Shown: positions 53,887 through 62,808 of the stretch, piece by piece
Numbering within the stretch: position 1 is the first letter of the stretch
Layout of the letters: each line of letters opens with the position of its first letter
From: Actinomycetes bacterium
Lineage (GTDB): Bacteria > Actinomycetota > Acidimicrobiia > Acidimicrobiales > Palsa-688
Assembly: GCA_021850325.1 (NCBI GenBank)
Contig: JAJZMF010000026.1
Coordinates: forward strand, 1 to 64,000
Length of the DNA stretch: 64,000 nucleotides
Direction: 5' to 3'
The notes under the pieces: model-generated
What the model saw: only the letters and a program-made list of their open reading frames with translations
Database searches by the model: none
Told to the model about the DNA's origin: nothing
Made by a program: the position numbers and the translations under genes

Positions 53887-56800
53887 TCAGGTGCGCCTGG
53901 TCGTGGGCCGCGTCGTGCTCGTGGTCGCGGTAGTTGTGGTGGGGTGCGTCGTGGTGGGGCGCGTCGTGGTCGACGTGGGGCCCGAAGCCCGCGGCTGCGC
54001 CCGGGTAGCCAGGGCGACAGCGGCCTCGCCGGCCTGCACGTCGGCCTGGTAGGTGCCAAGGTCGCCCTGGGCGAGAGCAGCCTTGGCGAGTGCGAAGTCC
54101 TGCTCGGCGACCTGGAGGTCGTGAGCGACGGCCCCAGGGCCGGCGGCTACGGGCACACCCGTGGTCGTGGTCCTCACGGGTGGGCTGGTCCTGGTGACCC
54201 GGGGGGTGGTCGTAGTGGTCGTAGACGATGGCTGCCTGGAGCGCCCGGGGCTGGCGGTGGGTGGGTTACCGGTGGAGGAGGGCTGGGGTGCCTGGGCCGG
54301 GCACAGGGCAGCAAAGGGCCTTACCCCGTTGACCTGCACCCGGCACAGGGCGCCGTACACCGTCGGAGGGTTGCCCTGTCCCGAGTCAAAGGCCTTGCCG
54401 TCGTAGACGACGATCACATCGGCCAACCTGGGCGCTGTGGCCCCCTGGTTCGAGGTGCTGGGCTCCACGTACAGCGGCTGGAAGTACAGCAGGGTCTGGC
54501 CCAGTGGGACCATGGCCAGGTTGCCCAGGACCACCTTGGAGCCGTTCTGGTCCAGGAGGCTGATCTCCTCGGATATGGCCGTGTTCGTGAGCACTGCATT
54601 GGCCACATTGGACGGCCCGTAGACCGTGTGGCCGGCGGGGATCGTATAGACCGTGAGCTGGCCGTAGTCGTTGGGGTCGGACGAGGCCGTCATGAACGCG
54701 GTCAGGTTGGGCTTGTCACCGCTCGATGCTGGCGCAAAGGGCTGTACCAGCACGAAGCTCTGCTGTGCCGGGGCCTGGCCCGGGAGTGCGGTCAGCTCGT
54801 ACACGGGCGAGACAGCCCGCGATGAGGCTGTCCCTGCGCCCAGGGCACCCCCTGCCGCGCCGGACAGTTCCGAGGCCGCCGGGTCCTGTGGGATGCCCCA
54901 GGCGAGGGAGGAGGTGTAGAACACGCTGGCCTGTTGCTGGTGGTACGTCGCGTACATGTTGGTCTGTACCGTGAACAGGTCGCGGGGGTAGCGCCAGTGG
55001 GACGTGATGCCCGGTATGTCGGCGTTCGCCCGGGACATCGGCGTGAAGAGCCGTGGGAAGGCGCTCTCGTAGGCCTGGACGACAGGGTCCGTAGGGTCGG
55101 CGACGAAGAACCACATCCGGCCCGTGTAGGCGTCCACGACCGCCTTCACCGAGTTGCGCACGTAGTTGAACGGTTGGTTGCCGAGCCCCACGCCCGAGCC
55201 GGGCAGGCGCCCGGTGTTGGCCTGCTGGGAGTAGGGGTAGTTGTCGGTGGTGGTGTAGGCGTCCTCCACCCAGTAGAGGCGCCCGGAGAGGATGACCGGG
55301 TAGGGGTGGCTGTCGTAGGCGAGGAAGGGCGCCGCCTGGTGCAGCCGCTGCACCACATTGCGGTAGTACAGGACCCTCGAGGTCGAGGTGACCTGACCGG
55401 AAAGGAGGAAGTTGGCGTCACCGAAGCTGACGGCGAACGCCAGGCGTCGGAAGAACCCGCCCGCCGGCACCCCACCGTTGCCGTTGTAGTGGTTCGTGGC
55501 TTCAGCGTTGGTGGCCGGGTCCTGGTAGTCGACTTCGGGCTGGTTCGACCCGGCGATTATGTACCCCTGGGTTGAGCCGGGGTTGGTGCCGAAGTAGACG
55601 CGCGGTTGGACGTTGAGCGCCGGCTGGCCGGTGGTCGGGATGTCCGAGAGCGAGAAGTTGGGGTACCCGGCGGAGGTGATGCCGGCCTGGTCGGCCGGAG
55701 CGACGACCGCCCCGTAGCCGTGGGTGAACTCCAGGTGCTGGTTCACCCATGTCTGCGGCGCGCCACTGGAATTGAGCTCACGGGCCGAGATCAGCACCGG
55801 GGTCTCCTGCGCCTTGGAGCTCGTCCCGGTGACGAGGTCGTACCGGTCGATGCTCGGGCCGCTCATCGTGAAGTAACCCCGGAAGCCCTGCAGGCGGGTG
55901 AAGATCTTGTTGATATCGGCCGTCCCCGCGTCCAGGAGGGCGACATTGGCCAGGCTCTGGCGGTAGGCCACAGCCTGGGCCGAGCCACCTGTCAGCGTCC
56001 CGGGCGCGATGGTCGGGCTGCCCTGGAAGGTCTGCGTGGTCACGCCACCCAGGCCGTAGGCGGCGGTGGTGGCATTTATGTTGTCCTGTATGTAGGGCTG
56101 TTCCTTGACGTTCTGGCTCGGCTTGACCACCACCGACTGGACGATGGCCGGGTAGACGTTGGCCACCAGGGCCCATACCACGCCCCAGAGCACCACACCG
56201 GAGATGGGCAGCACCCATCCCTGGCGCCTCACGTTGTAGAGGAACAGGCCTGCGGCTATGGCCGAGATCGCCACGAGCAGGAGCAGGGCCGGCCCGACGG
56301 CATGCACGTCGGTGTAGGTTGCGCCGTCCACTGGCGGGTAGCGGGTGGACAGGACCAGGGAGAGGCGCTGGAGGTAGTAGTTGGCACCCTCGGTCAGCAC
56401 CATGGCGGCGAGCAGCACCGAGACGTGGGCCTTGACCCGGGGACCGACCCGGTCGGTGCTGACGTGGGGCCGGATGCCGCCGTTCAGGTAGTGGGCCACC
56501 AGGGACAACAGCAGGGCCACGACAAGGGCGGAGAAGAGCCAGTTGACGAACCAGCTGAGGAAGGGCAGCTCGAACACGTAGAAGCCGTTGTTCAGGTGGA
56601 ACAGGGGATCGGTGCTCCCCGGCCCGGTGAAGCTCTTGGCATTGGAGAACAGGAGCCAGTTGTCCCACTGGCTGTGGGCACTGGCCCCGCCCAGTCCGGC
56701 GAACAGCACGGCCAGCCCCAGGCGCAGCCATGCCCGGTGCTTCGCCATGACCAGTTGCCAGCGGGCTACCAGGTCGTCGGTGGGGCCCGGCGGGTTGGGT

Positions 56801-57078
56801 GCCAGTCGGTCGGCGAGCACGAGGTTGCCCCACACCAGCCCGAACATGAGGAGGCTGAACACGACGCCCAGCCCGAACTGGACCGTCAGCGTCTTCACCC
56901 AGACCGAGGACAGGCCGACCGAACGGAACCAGAGCAGGTCGGTGTAGAGCGAGGCCAGGCGTTGAGCGGAGGCCAGCAGCACCAGGAGCACTGCAATGGC
57001 CACCAGGACCACCAGGCGTCCCCGGTGCGTGCCCACGCCGAGCCGGCTGGGTATGTCTGACGGCGCGCGCATCGGCAT
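53887..57078 (-). CDS. UPF0182-family large membrane protein
   Basis: A 1063-residue protein. The first ~330 residues contain about seven membrane helices (GRLVVLVAIAVLLVLLASAQ, FGLGVVFSLLMFGLVWGNLV and others); the rest is a large domain outside with KPSQNVKEQPYIQDNINATT, the family block, and TEIPVLISARELN-like strands. A Thr/Pro-rich tail of about 110 residues ends it. UPF0182 proteins are common in actinobacteria and cyanobacteria and are uncharacterised. In mycobacteria the gene neighbours the PDZ/Lon-type protease, as here but with one gene between. TAAGCT (57084-57089) lies five bases upstream of ATG 57078; ATG 57072 is an alternative. Confidence 0.9.
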   Translation of the reverse strand: MPMRAPSDIPSRLGVGTHRGRLVVLVAIAVLLVLLASAQRLASLYTDLLWFRSVGLSSVWVKTLTVQFGLGVVFSLLMFGLVWGNLVLADRLAPNPPGPTDDLVARWQLVMAKHRAWLRLGLAVLFAGLGGASAHSQWDNWLLFSNAKSFTGPGSTDPLFHLNNGFYVFELPFLSWFVNWLFSALVVALLLSLVAHYLNGGIRPHVSTDRVGPRVKAHVSVLLAAMVLTEGANYYLQRLSLVLSTRYPPVDGATYTDVHAVGPALLLLVAISAIAAGLFLYNVRRQGWVLPISGVVLWGVVWALVANVYPAIVQSVVVKPSQNVKEQPYIQDNINATTAAYGLGGVTTQTFQGSPTIAPGTLTGGSAQAVAYRQSLANVALLDAGTADINKIFTRLQGFRGYFTMSGPSIDRYDLVTGTSSKAQETPVLISARELNSSGAPQTWVNQHLEFTHGYGAVVAPADQAGITSAGYPNFSLSDIPTTGQPALNVQPRVYFGTNPGSTQGYIIAGSNQPEVDYQDPATNAEATNHYNGNGGVPAGGFFRRLAFAVSFGDANFLLSGQVTSTSRVLYYRNVVQRLHQAAPFLAYDSHPYPVILSGRLYWVEDAYTTTDNYPYSQQANTGRLPGSGVGLGNQPFNYVRNSVKAVVDAYTGRMWFFVADPTDPVVQAYESAFPRLFTPMSRANADIPGITSHWRYPRDLFTVQTNMYATYHQQQASVFYTSSLAWGIPQDPAASELSGAAGGALGAGTASSRAVSPVYELTALPGQAPAQQSFVLVQPFAPASSGDKPNLTAFMTASSDPNDYGQLTVYTIPAGHTVYGPSNVANAVLTNTAISEEISLLDQNGSKVVLGNLAMVPLGQTLLYFQPLYVEPSTSNQGATAPRLADVIVVYDGKAFDSGQGNPPTVYGALCRVQVNGVRPFAALCPAQAPQPSSTGNPPTASPGRSRQPSSTTTTTTPRVTRTSPPVRTTTTGVPVAAGPGAVAHDLQVAEQDFALAKAALAQGDLGTYQADVQAGEAAVALATRAQPRASGPTSTTTRPTTTHPTTTTATTSTTRPTTRRT

Positions 57079-57083
57079 GTGGG

Positions 57084-57089
57084 AGCTTA
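57084..57089 (-). promoter_or_regulatory. -10 box (TAAGCT) of the UPF0182 gene
   Basis: TANNNT hexamer five bases before ATG 57078 or eleven before ATG 57072 on the reverse strand. Confidence 0.35.
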
Positions 57090-57144
57090 TTGTCCAGGGT
57101 GCTCAGCGCGTGGGCAGGGGAGGGCCGTCCTACGTCCTCGGCGG

Positions 57145-59583
57145 TCAGGCCTGGCCGTGACCGGCGCTCCCCGCAGCGGTGCCCCCGACGACCCGGGCGA
57201 GCGCGCAACGGCAGCCCGGGTGGGCCGGCGGGTACAACTGGCCCGTCGGCCAGGCCTCGCCCTTGCGCTGTGCGCCCGCCAGCGAGTTGTCGTCACAGTC
57301 GGGGCATGGGCCTTCATCCTCGCTGACCACCCACTGCAACATGGCGCCGTCAGGGAATGCCAGGTAGGCCCCCCGCGAGAACGCCGCGGCCACCTGGTCG
57401 TGGGCGGTCGCCTCGATCCGCTGGGTCTTCCATTCCCGGTAGGCGACCCCCAGGGCGTCGGCGACCTCGGCGCTGTCCTCACCGGCCGCGCTGAAGGCGG
57501 CCTCGAGGCGCTGGCGCAGTGGCCCGGCGATGGCCCTTCCCAGCTCTTCGGCCAGGTCCTCCACCAGCTCGGGACCGCCCGCCAGGCTCGTGCCGGTGCC
57601 GGCATAGACATCCCCGACCAGGGCGGCGCCGCTCCGGGCGGCCTCTTCGAGCAGCGGCCGGCCCACCTCAATGAAGCGGTCAGGCTGCTCCTCGGCGCTG
57701 GGGAGCGTGCCTGCCGCCGTAGGCGCGCCCTTGGTGCTGCGCAGGCGGTCCAGGAGGGAGTTCTGCTCGTCCTGCAGGGCTCTTTTGAGCTTGCGGGCGA
57801 GAGAAGCCTCCAGCCGGGTGGTCAACTGGTCACGGCGGGCGAAGAAGTCGGCCTGGGCGGCGGTGAGGGCGCGTTCCCGGAGCTCCTCGTCGGGGCCCGG
57901 GGCCGGTGCCGTCGGGAGGGCCTCCGCCCGGGCGCTGTCATCCCCGTGCACGCCCGCAGGAGCTTCCGCACCGGCCGGGCCCGACAGCGCCCGACGGGCG
58001 GAGGATGCCGCTTCCTCCCGTCCCGCACGTATCCGGGCGAACAGGCTCTGGACATCGCGCGGCTCGTCGCCTTGTGGCGTCGCCTCGCTGCCTCCCTCGC
58101 CCTCGCCCTCGCCCTCGCCGGCCTCGGCTCGGCCGGCCGCGCCCTCATCGGCCTCGCCCCCGCCGGCCTCGGCTCGGCCGGGGCGGGCGGGGGAGGCGAG
58201 GGCCTCGGCGTCGGGCTGGGCGGGCCCCGGAGCCGGAGCGCCTCTCTCGGGGCCCCCGGCCGCCCCGGGTGCTCCTGCCTCCTGCTTGCTGTCCCCTGGG
58301 CCGCCGTGCCCGGTCTCTGCATGCCCAGGGCTGCCTGCCCCCGGAGGGGGCGCGGCTTCGTTGTGCCTCTCCCTTCTCGGGGTGGTGGCGGGGGCTGCGC
58401 CTCTCAGGACCCGGACGCTTTCGACGACGTCACCCGGAGCCGAGCTGTCGAAGCCCGTGCCCGCCTGGTGGCGGGCGGCAGCCGGAGCATTGCTCCGGGA
58501 GGGCGCAGGTGCCACGCCCGGTCCCTGTTCCTCACCCGAGGGGCGGGGCTGCAACGTGCGGGCGGCCATCTCCGAGGCCTTGGGCGCCATGACGACGGGC
58601 GTGGTGGGGGGCTGGGCAGCCCCGGCCTTCGGTGGGGGCTCGGCTGCGGCGACCTGGGAAGGGTTCGCCCCGGCGGGCGCCGAGGCACGTCCCCCGGCGG
58701 CTGGGACCGGGGCCGGCTGCTCCTTCTGGTCACCGGCCCGGACGGGCGAAGGCTGCTCCTGCCCCGCGGGGGGACCGGCCGGCCAGGTCTCCTCGGTGCG
58801 AAGGTCGAGCGGTCCCCCCGCCTCGGCAGTGTGCTGCTGGCCGACCGCTTCCGACGCAGCCCTGGCTTCGGCGTCCGCCTTCTGCAGCTCGTCTGTGACC
58901 TCGTCGAGCGTCCTGCGCACCACGAGGTAGGCGTCGAGGAGCCGCTCCCGACCAGCCCGGAGCTGCTCGATCTGCACCATGGCCAGCTTGCGCCGGCGGG
59001 CGAGGTCGCTCAGTACCTTCTCGCGCAGGGCGCGGGCGGCCTCGACCATCTCGTCGTGAGCCGCGCGGCCCTCTGCCTCGAGGCGGGTACGCTCCGCCTG
59101 CGCTTCCTCACGCAGGGCGCCTGCCTCGGCCTCGGCGGTTGCCAGCTGGGCCGCGGCCGCTTCCTCGGCTTCCGCCAACCTCGATGCGAGGACCGAGCTC
59201 GCCTCGGCCAGCAGCCCTTCGGCCCGGGCCTGGGCGGAGCCCAGCGCCTCCTTGGCCGACGCCTCAGCCTTGGCCACTATCTCCTGAGCTGCGCTCCGGG
59301 CGCTGCGCAGGATCTGGGCCGTTTCCTCGCCCACCGCCGCCATCAGGGTGGCTTCGTCCAACCGGGGGTGCATCGCTCTTTGCTCGGCTTCCCGGCGAGC
59401 GGTCTCGGCTGCGTCGTAACGCTCTCTCAGTGAGCGCACCTGCGCAGCCACCTGGGCCAGGAAGTCGCGCACCTCCTCGGGGTCGAAGCCGCGCCAGGCC
59501 TGCCCGAACCGGCGCCCGGCTATGAGCTCCGCCGACATGTCCGTCAGGTCGCTGGTCCGGGGCACGAGGCGGTCGTTGGGCAT
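57145..59583 (-). CDS. DivIVA-domain coiled-coil protein fused to a phage Mu-F-like C-terminal domain
   Basis: An 812-residue protein with unusual architecture. Residues ~15-50 match the DivIVA N-terminus (AGRRFGQAWRGFDPEEVRDF: F-x-x-x-x-x-G-F-D-x-x-E-V-x-x-F-L) used to sense membrane curvature or lipids. A long coiled coil to ~250 and an Ala/Pro/Gly-rich disordered stretch to ~540 follow, then a second charged helix (~555-640). The last 170 residues end in C760-P-D-C763 ... YPPAHPGCRC (784-793), the zinc-like signature of Mu gpF/SPP1 gp7-type head-morphogenesis proteins. No phage genes surround it. Function unknown; the domain may be a protein cross-linking or ADP-ribosyltransferase-related fold. 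TAGGCT -10 box eight bases upstream of the ATG. Confidence 0.8.
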   Translation of the reverse strand: MPNDRLVPRTSDLTDMSAELIAGRRFGQAWRGFDPEEVRDFLAQVAAQVRSLRERYDAAETARREAEQRAMHPRLDEATLMAAVGEETAQILRSARSAAQEIVAKAEASAKEALGSAQARAEGLLAEASSVLASRLAEAEEAAAAQLATAEAEAGALREEAQAERTRLEAEGRAAHDEMVEAARALREKVLSDLARRRKLAMVQIEQLRAGRERLLDAYLVVRRTLDEVTDELQKADAEARAASEAVGQQHTAEAGGPLDLRTEETWPAGPPAGQEQPSPVRAGDQKEQPAPVPAAGGRASAPAGANPSQVAAAEPPPKAGAAQPPTTPVVMAPKASEMAARTLQPRPSGEEQGPGVAPAPSRSNAPAAARHQAGTGFDSSAPGDVVESVRVLRGAAPATTPRRERHNEAAPPPGAGSPGHAETGHGGPGDSKQEAGAPGAAGGPERGAPAPGPAQPDAEALASPARPGRAEAGGGEADEGAAGRAEAGEGEGEGEGGSEATPQGDEPRDVQSLFARIRAGREEAASSARRALSGPAGAEAPAGVHGDDSARAEALPTAPAPGPDEELRERALTAAQADFFARRDQLTTRLEASLARKLKRALQDEQNSLLDRLRSTKGAPTAAGTLPSAEEQPDRFIEVGRPLLEEAARSGAALVGDVYAGTGTSLAGGPELVEDLAEELGRAIAGPLRQRLEAAFSAAGEDSAEVADALGVAYREWKTQRIEATAHDQVAAAFSRGAYLAFPDGAMLQWVVSEDEGPCPDCDDNSLAGAQRKGEAWPTGQLYPPAHPGCRCALARVVGGTAAGSAGHGQA

Positions 59584-59591
59584 GGCCCATC

Positions 59592-59597
59592 AGCCTA
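59592..59597 (-). promoter_or_regulatory. -10 box (TAGGCT) of the DivIVA fusion gene
   Basis: TANNNT hexamer eight bases before ATG 59583 on the reverse strand. Confidence 0.4.
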
Positions 59598-59651
59598 TGT
59601 CCGGCCATCCGGAGGTCGGGGAACCTGCTGCAGCCGTGGGCCTCAGAAGGT

Positions 59652-60833
59652 TCAGTGCCGGGGCAGGGGGCTACCCCCGAAGCGGTGCTGCAGGACGGCC
59701 AGTGCCTGGGCCAGGCTTGCGACGGGCACAACCCGGAGGCTCTTGCCGGCCAGGGGCTCGGCTTGTGAGTACTCGGCGGCGGGCACGAAGAAGATCTGAG
59801 CGCCCGCCTGGCGGACGGCCACGGTCTTCTCGCGCACCCCTCCGACCTGGCCCACGGCGCCGTCCGGGGAGATGGTGCCCGTGGCCGCGACCCGGTGCCC
59901 CCCGGTCAGGTTGCCGTTGCCCAGGCTGTCGAGGATGGCCAGGGTGAACGCCAGGCCCGCCGACGGCCCACCGATGCTGCCCGCGTTGACCGAAACCGGG
60001 AAAGGCAGCACCGGGCGCAGGTCGGTCTGCGTCTCGACCCCCAGGAACGAGCGGTCGCTGAACCCCTGGGCGACCAGCTTGGCCGGGGGGGCGGCCAGGG
60101 TGACCCTCACCTCCTGCGCCCTCCGCGTGCCACCGGGCCGGTCGGTCAGGGTCACCCGGGTGCCTGGAGCCAGGTTGGCCAGGTAGCGGGTGAGGCTGGC
60201 GGCGGTGCGGACGGGCTGGCCGTCAACGGCCGTGATGAGGTCGTTGCACTTGACCCCTGCCTCCCAGGCGGGCGAACCGGCCAGCACCCCCACCACCTGC
60301 GCGCCCAGTTCCCGGCCGCCCACGGGGTAGTGCAGCGCCTGCAGGGCGGCGAGGGCCGCGTTCTCGTTCGCGGAGCTCATCTGCTGGGCGTCCTGGCAAC
60401 CCAGCTCCGAGGCAGGGGTGTTGCCCGCGTAGGCAGCCACGGGGACCATCTCCCGCTCACGCCCGAGCAGGCCGAGCTCGTACTCCGCCCACTGCAGGGG
60501 GCTGGCCTGGCCGACCTCCACGTCCACCATCAACAGGCGCCCCGTCGAGCGGTGCGCACGGTGGGCGGGCACCTCGAGCCTGACACAGGGCGACCCGCCC
60601 GGCAAGGACAGGCTCCCCTGGTCGAGACGGCACGAGGCGCTGGTCGTGATCACCGGGGCCGTGCCCGGGGAGAAGACGAAGAACGTGCCGGCCTGGTGGA
60701 CGGCCAAGCCGGCCAGGGCCGCCACCACCGCCACCGCCGCCACCAGGGCAGGCACGGCCCCGGCCCGTCGCCGTCGGGGCCGGGGCGACGCCGGGGCCGT
60801 CCCCGCGGGTACAGTCGGCCAGATGTCGCTCAT
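59652..60833 (-). CDS. Membrane-anchored PDZ/Lon-type serine protease (YlbL family)
   Basis: A 393-residue protein: signal-anchor helix AVPALVAAVAVVAALAGLAV (26-45), a PDZ domain (about 175-245; AGSPAWEAGVKCNDLITAVD), and an S16 Lon-like peptidase domain with Ser291 (IGGPSAGLAFTLAILDSLGN) and Lys336 (GGVREKTVAVRQAGAQIFFV) as the dyad. The active site faces outward. Two cysteines and a Ser/Gly-rich stretch lie between helix and PDZ. The mycobacterial equivalent neighbours UPF0182; here the DivIVA fusion gene lies between the two. Confidence 0.9.
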   Translation of the reverse strand: MSDIWPTVPAGTAPASPRPRRRRAGAVPALVAAVAVVAALAGLAVHQAGTFFVFSPGTAPVITTSASCRLDQGSLSLPGGSPCVRLEVPAHRAHRSTGRLLMVDVEVGQASPLQWAEYELGLLGREREMVPVAAYAGNTPASELGCQDAQQMSSANENAALAALQALHYPVGGRELGAQVVGVLAGSPAWEAGVKCNDLITAVDGQPVRTAASLTRYLANLAPGTRVTLTDRPGGTRRAQEVRVTLAAPPAKLVAQGFSDRSFLGVETQTDLRPVLPFPVSVNAGSIGGPSAGLAFTLAILDSLGNGNLTGGHRVAATGTISPDGAVGQVGGVREKTVAVRQAGAQIFFVPAAEYSQAEPLAGKSLRVVPVASLAQALAVLQHRFGGSPLPRH

Positions 60834-60923
60834 CGGGCGTCACGGGTCATGGTCCCCCCAGGTTGCCACGGAAGCCCCCGGACGCGGCAGCCGGCGCCAT
60901 GGACCGGCGCACAGGGGCTCCCG

Positions 60924-61112
60924 ATGAGCCCCCGGGAGGTGTTCGGTGGCCCACGCCTGAGGGTGCGCACAGCGGTGATGTCGCGGTTGCGTGCCTTGGT
61001 GGCCCTGGTCGCGCTGGGAGTGGTGGTGGGTTTGGCCGTTGGCGCCGGCCTGTCCGGGGGTGTGGGCTACGCCGTGCAGGCGCTGTTGCACTCGCTGCGC
61101 TCCGGTGGTTGA
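60924..61112 (+). CDS. Small single-pass membrane protein
   Basis: A 62-residue protein: basic start (SPREVFGGPRLRVRTAVMSR), one helix (ALVALVALGVVVGLAVGAG) and GYAVQALLHSLRSGG. AGGGG at 60912-60916 is well placed for ATG 60924. The HEAT-repeat gene overlaps its end. No family recognised; size and layout suggest a regulatory or assembly peptide. Confidence 0.6.
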   Translation: MSPREVFGGPRLRVRTAVMSRLRALVALVALGVVVGLAVGAGLSGGVGYAVQALLHSLRSGG

Positions 61113-61800
61113 GGCAGTGCCCGGGGAGGGACAGGACGCGCCGTCCTACCGGGCGGGGGGCGACGAAGTCGCCATGCGCCGCCGGGCTGTGGTCATGAGC
61201 GGCCACGAGGGGCGGCCCGAGGTGGCACGCCAGGCTCTGGGGGACCCGGCCGCCACGGTGAGGGCTGCGGCGCTCGGGGCGCTCGGCCGGACAGGGTCCC
61301 TCAACCCCGAGGACCTGGCCTGCGCCCTGGACGACCCTGCCCCGGTGGTGCGCAGGCGGGCGGCCCAGTTGGCACCGGGCATCCTCGCCGACCAGGGTGT
61401 GGACGCGGAGCTGATGGCCCACCTGGTCAGGGCCATGGGCCAGGAGGACAGTTCGGTGTGCGAGGCCGTATGCCATGCCCTCGGAGAGGTCCCAGCCGAG
61501 ATGGTGGGCACGGACGTGGTCGCCGCCCTGGTCGGCGTGGCCCGTGGTCGGCCGGAGCCCCTGTGCCGGGAGGCCGCCGTGGCAGCCCTCGGCTCCCTGG
61601 GCAAGCCGGAGGGCCTGCCTGCGGTGCTCGAGGCCATGGCCGACAAGCCGGCTGTGCGCCGTCGGGCCGCCGTCGCCCTGGCCGCCTTCGAGGGCCCCGA
61701 GGTGGAGGAGGCGCTCCAGAGGGCGAGCACCGACAAGGACTGGCAGGTCCGTCAGGTGGCGGAGGACCTCCTCGGTGCCCGGGCCCGGCCCCCCGGCTGA
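61105..61800 (+). CDS. HEAT-repeat protein
   Basis: A 231-residue all-helical repeat protein: EVARQALGDPAATVRAAALG, EDLACALDDPAPVVRRRAAQ, REAAVAALGSLGKPEGLPAV and AVRRRAAVALAAFEGPEVEE are successive HEAT/PBS-lyase-type units. Such scaffolds mediate protein contacts. The GTG start overlaps the small membrane protein gene by eight bases; GTG 61117 is an alternative. It converges on mreB, whose stop is 12 bases away. Confidence 0.8.
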   Translation: MVEAVPGEGQDAPSYRAGGDEVAMRRRAVVMSGHEGRPEVARQALGDPAATVRAAALGALGRTGSLNPEDLACALDDPAPVVRRRAAQLAPGILADQGVDAELMAHLVRAMGQEDSSVCEAVCHALGEVPAEMVGTDVVAALVGVARGRPEPLCREAAVAALGSLGKPEGLPAVLEAMADKPAVRRRAAVALAAFEGPEVEEALQRASTDKDWQVRQVAEDLLGARARPPG

Positions 61801-61812
61801 GCTACGCCCCTC

Positions 61813-62808
61813 TCAGCTCATCAGCAGGTCGTGCACTGCATCGAAGTTCTCGATGCACTTGCCCGCACCCATCACAACGGACTCGAGGGGTGCTTCCACG
61901 AGGTGCACGGGCAGACCGGTCTCCTCGGACAGACGGCGGTCGAGGCCCTTCAGCATGCCGCCCCCGCCCACCAGGTGCAGGCCCTGGCTGAGCAGGTCCT
62001 GGCTCAGCTCGGGAGGGGCCGCCCCGAGGCAGCGCAGGACGGCGTCGACGATGGCTCCCACCTGCTCCTCGATGGCTTCGCGCACCTCTTCGGGGGCCAG
62101 GATGACGGTCTTGGGGAGGCCGCTCATCAGGTCCCGGCCTCTGACCTCGGCCTTGACCCCGTCGTCCATCGGCCACGCTGAGCCGATGGCCACCTTGATC
62201 TCCTCGGCTGTGCGCTCCCCGATGGCGATGCCGTACTCCCGCCTGACGTAGGCCTGGATGGTGGCATCTATGTCGAAGCTGCCCACTCTGATGGCCTCGA
62301 GGGCCACTACGCCGCCGAGCGATATGACGGCAGTTTCCGTCGTGCCCCCACCGATGTCGCACACCATGTTGCCCAGAGGCTGGTGTATGGGCAGCCCGGC
62401 ACCGATGGCGGCCGCCGTGGGCTGCTCGATCAGGCTCACGCTGTTGGCCCCGGCCGCCCGCGCCGCCTCCTCCACCGCCCGACGCTCGACGGCCGTTATC
62501 GCTGAGGGCACACAGATGAGCACCCTCGGGCGCCCGAACCGGGATATGCCTGCCCGCTTGAGGAGCAGCTCGATCATGCGCTGGGTGATGTCGAAGTCGG
62601 TGATGGCCCCTTTGCGCAGCGGCCTCACGGCGACGATGTAGCCCGGCGTCCGCCCGATCATCTGCCATGCCTCGCGGCCCATGGTCAGCACCGTGTTGGT
62701 GCGGCTGTCGAGCGCGATCACCGTGGGCTCGTTGAGCACTATGCCCCGGCCCTTGGCGTAGACCAGGGTGTTGGCCGTACCGAGGTCGATGGCGAGGTCC
62801 CTAGACAG
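61813..62808 (-). CDS. mreB: Rod shape-determining protein MreB, apparent CTG start
   Basis: A 331-residue bacterial actin that guides peripheral wall synthesis. From CTG 62808 it reads SRDLAIDLGTANTLVYAKGR, the conserved phosphate-1 region of MreB; the first conventional start (GTG 62739) would drop this strand and loop. LIEQPTAAAIGAGLPIHQPL, MVCDIGGGTTETAVISLGGV and LHLVGGGGMLKGLDRRLSEE complete the actin fold. GAGGGGAG (62823-62816 on the reverse strand) lies seven bases before CTG. No mreC/mreD in the window. Start codon inferred. Confidence 0.93.
   Translation of the reverse strand: MSRDLAIDLGTANTLVYAKGRGIVLNEPTVIALDSRTNTVLTMGREAWQMIGRTPGYIVAVRPLRKGAITDFDITQRMIELLLKRAGISRFGRPRVLICVPSAITAVERRAVEEAARAAGANSVSLIEQPTAAAIGAGLPIHQPLGNMVCDIGGGTTETAVISLGGVVALEAIRVGSFDIDATIQAYVRREYGIAIGERTAEEIKVAIGSAWPMDDGVKAEVRGRDLMSGLPKTVILAPEEVREAIEEQVGAIVDAVLRCLGAAPPELSQDLLSQGLHLVGGGGMLKGLDRRLSEETGLPVHLVEAPLESVVMGAGKCIENFDAVHDLLMS

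Noticed and set aside
51789-53933. Long forward reading frame (over 700 residues)
   Set aside because: It is the antisense of the Thr-rich gene; its Val-rich low-complexity translation is a mirror of repeated ACC/ACG Thr codons on the other strand.
57079-59433. Long forward reading frame (784 residues)
   Set aside because: Antisense to the DivIVA fusion gene, without any recognisable domain; typical high-GC shadow.
57145-59583. Prophage remnant
   Set aside because: A Mu-F-like domain alone; no terminase, portal, tail, integrase or att-like repeats nearby, and it is fused to DivIVA.
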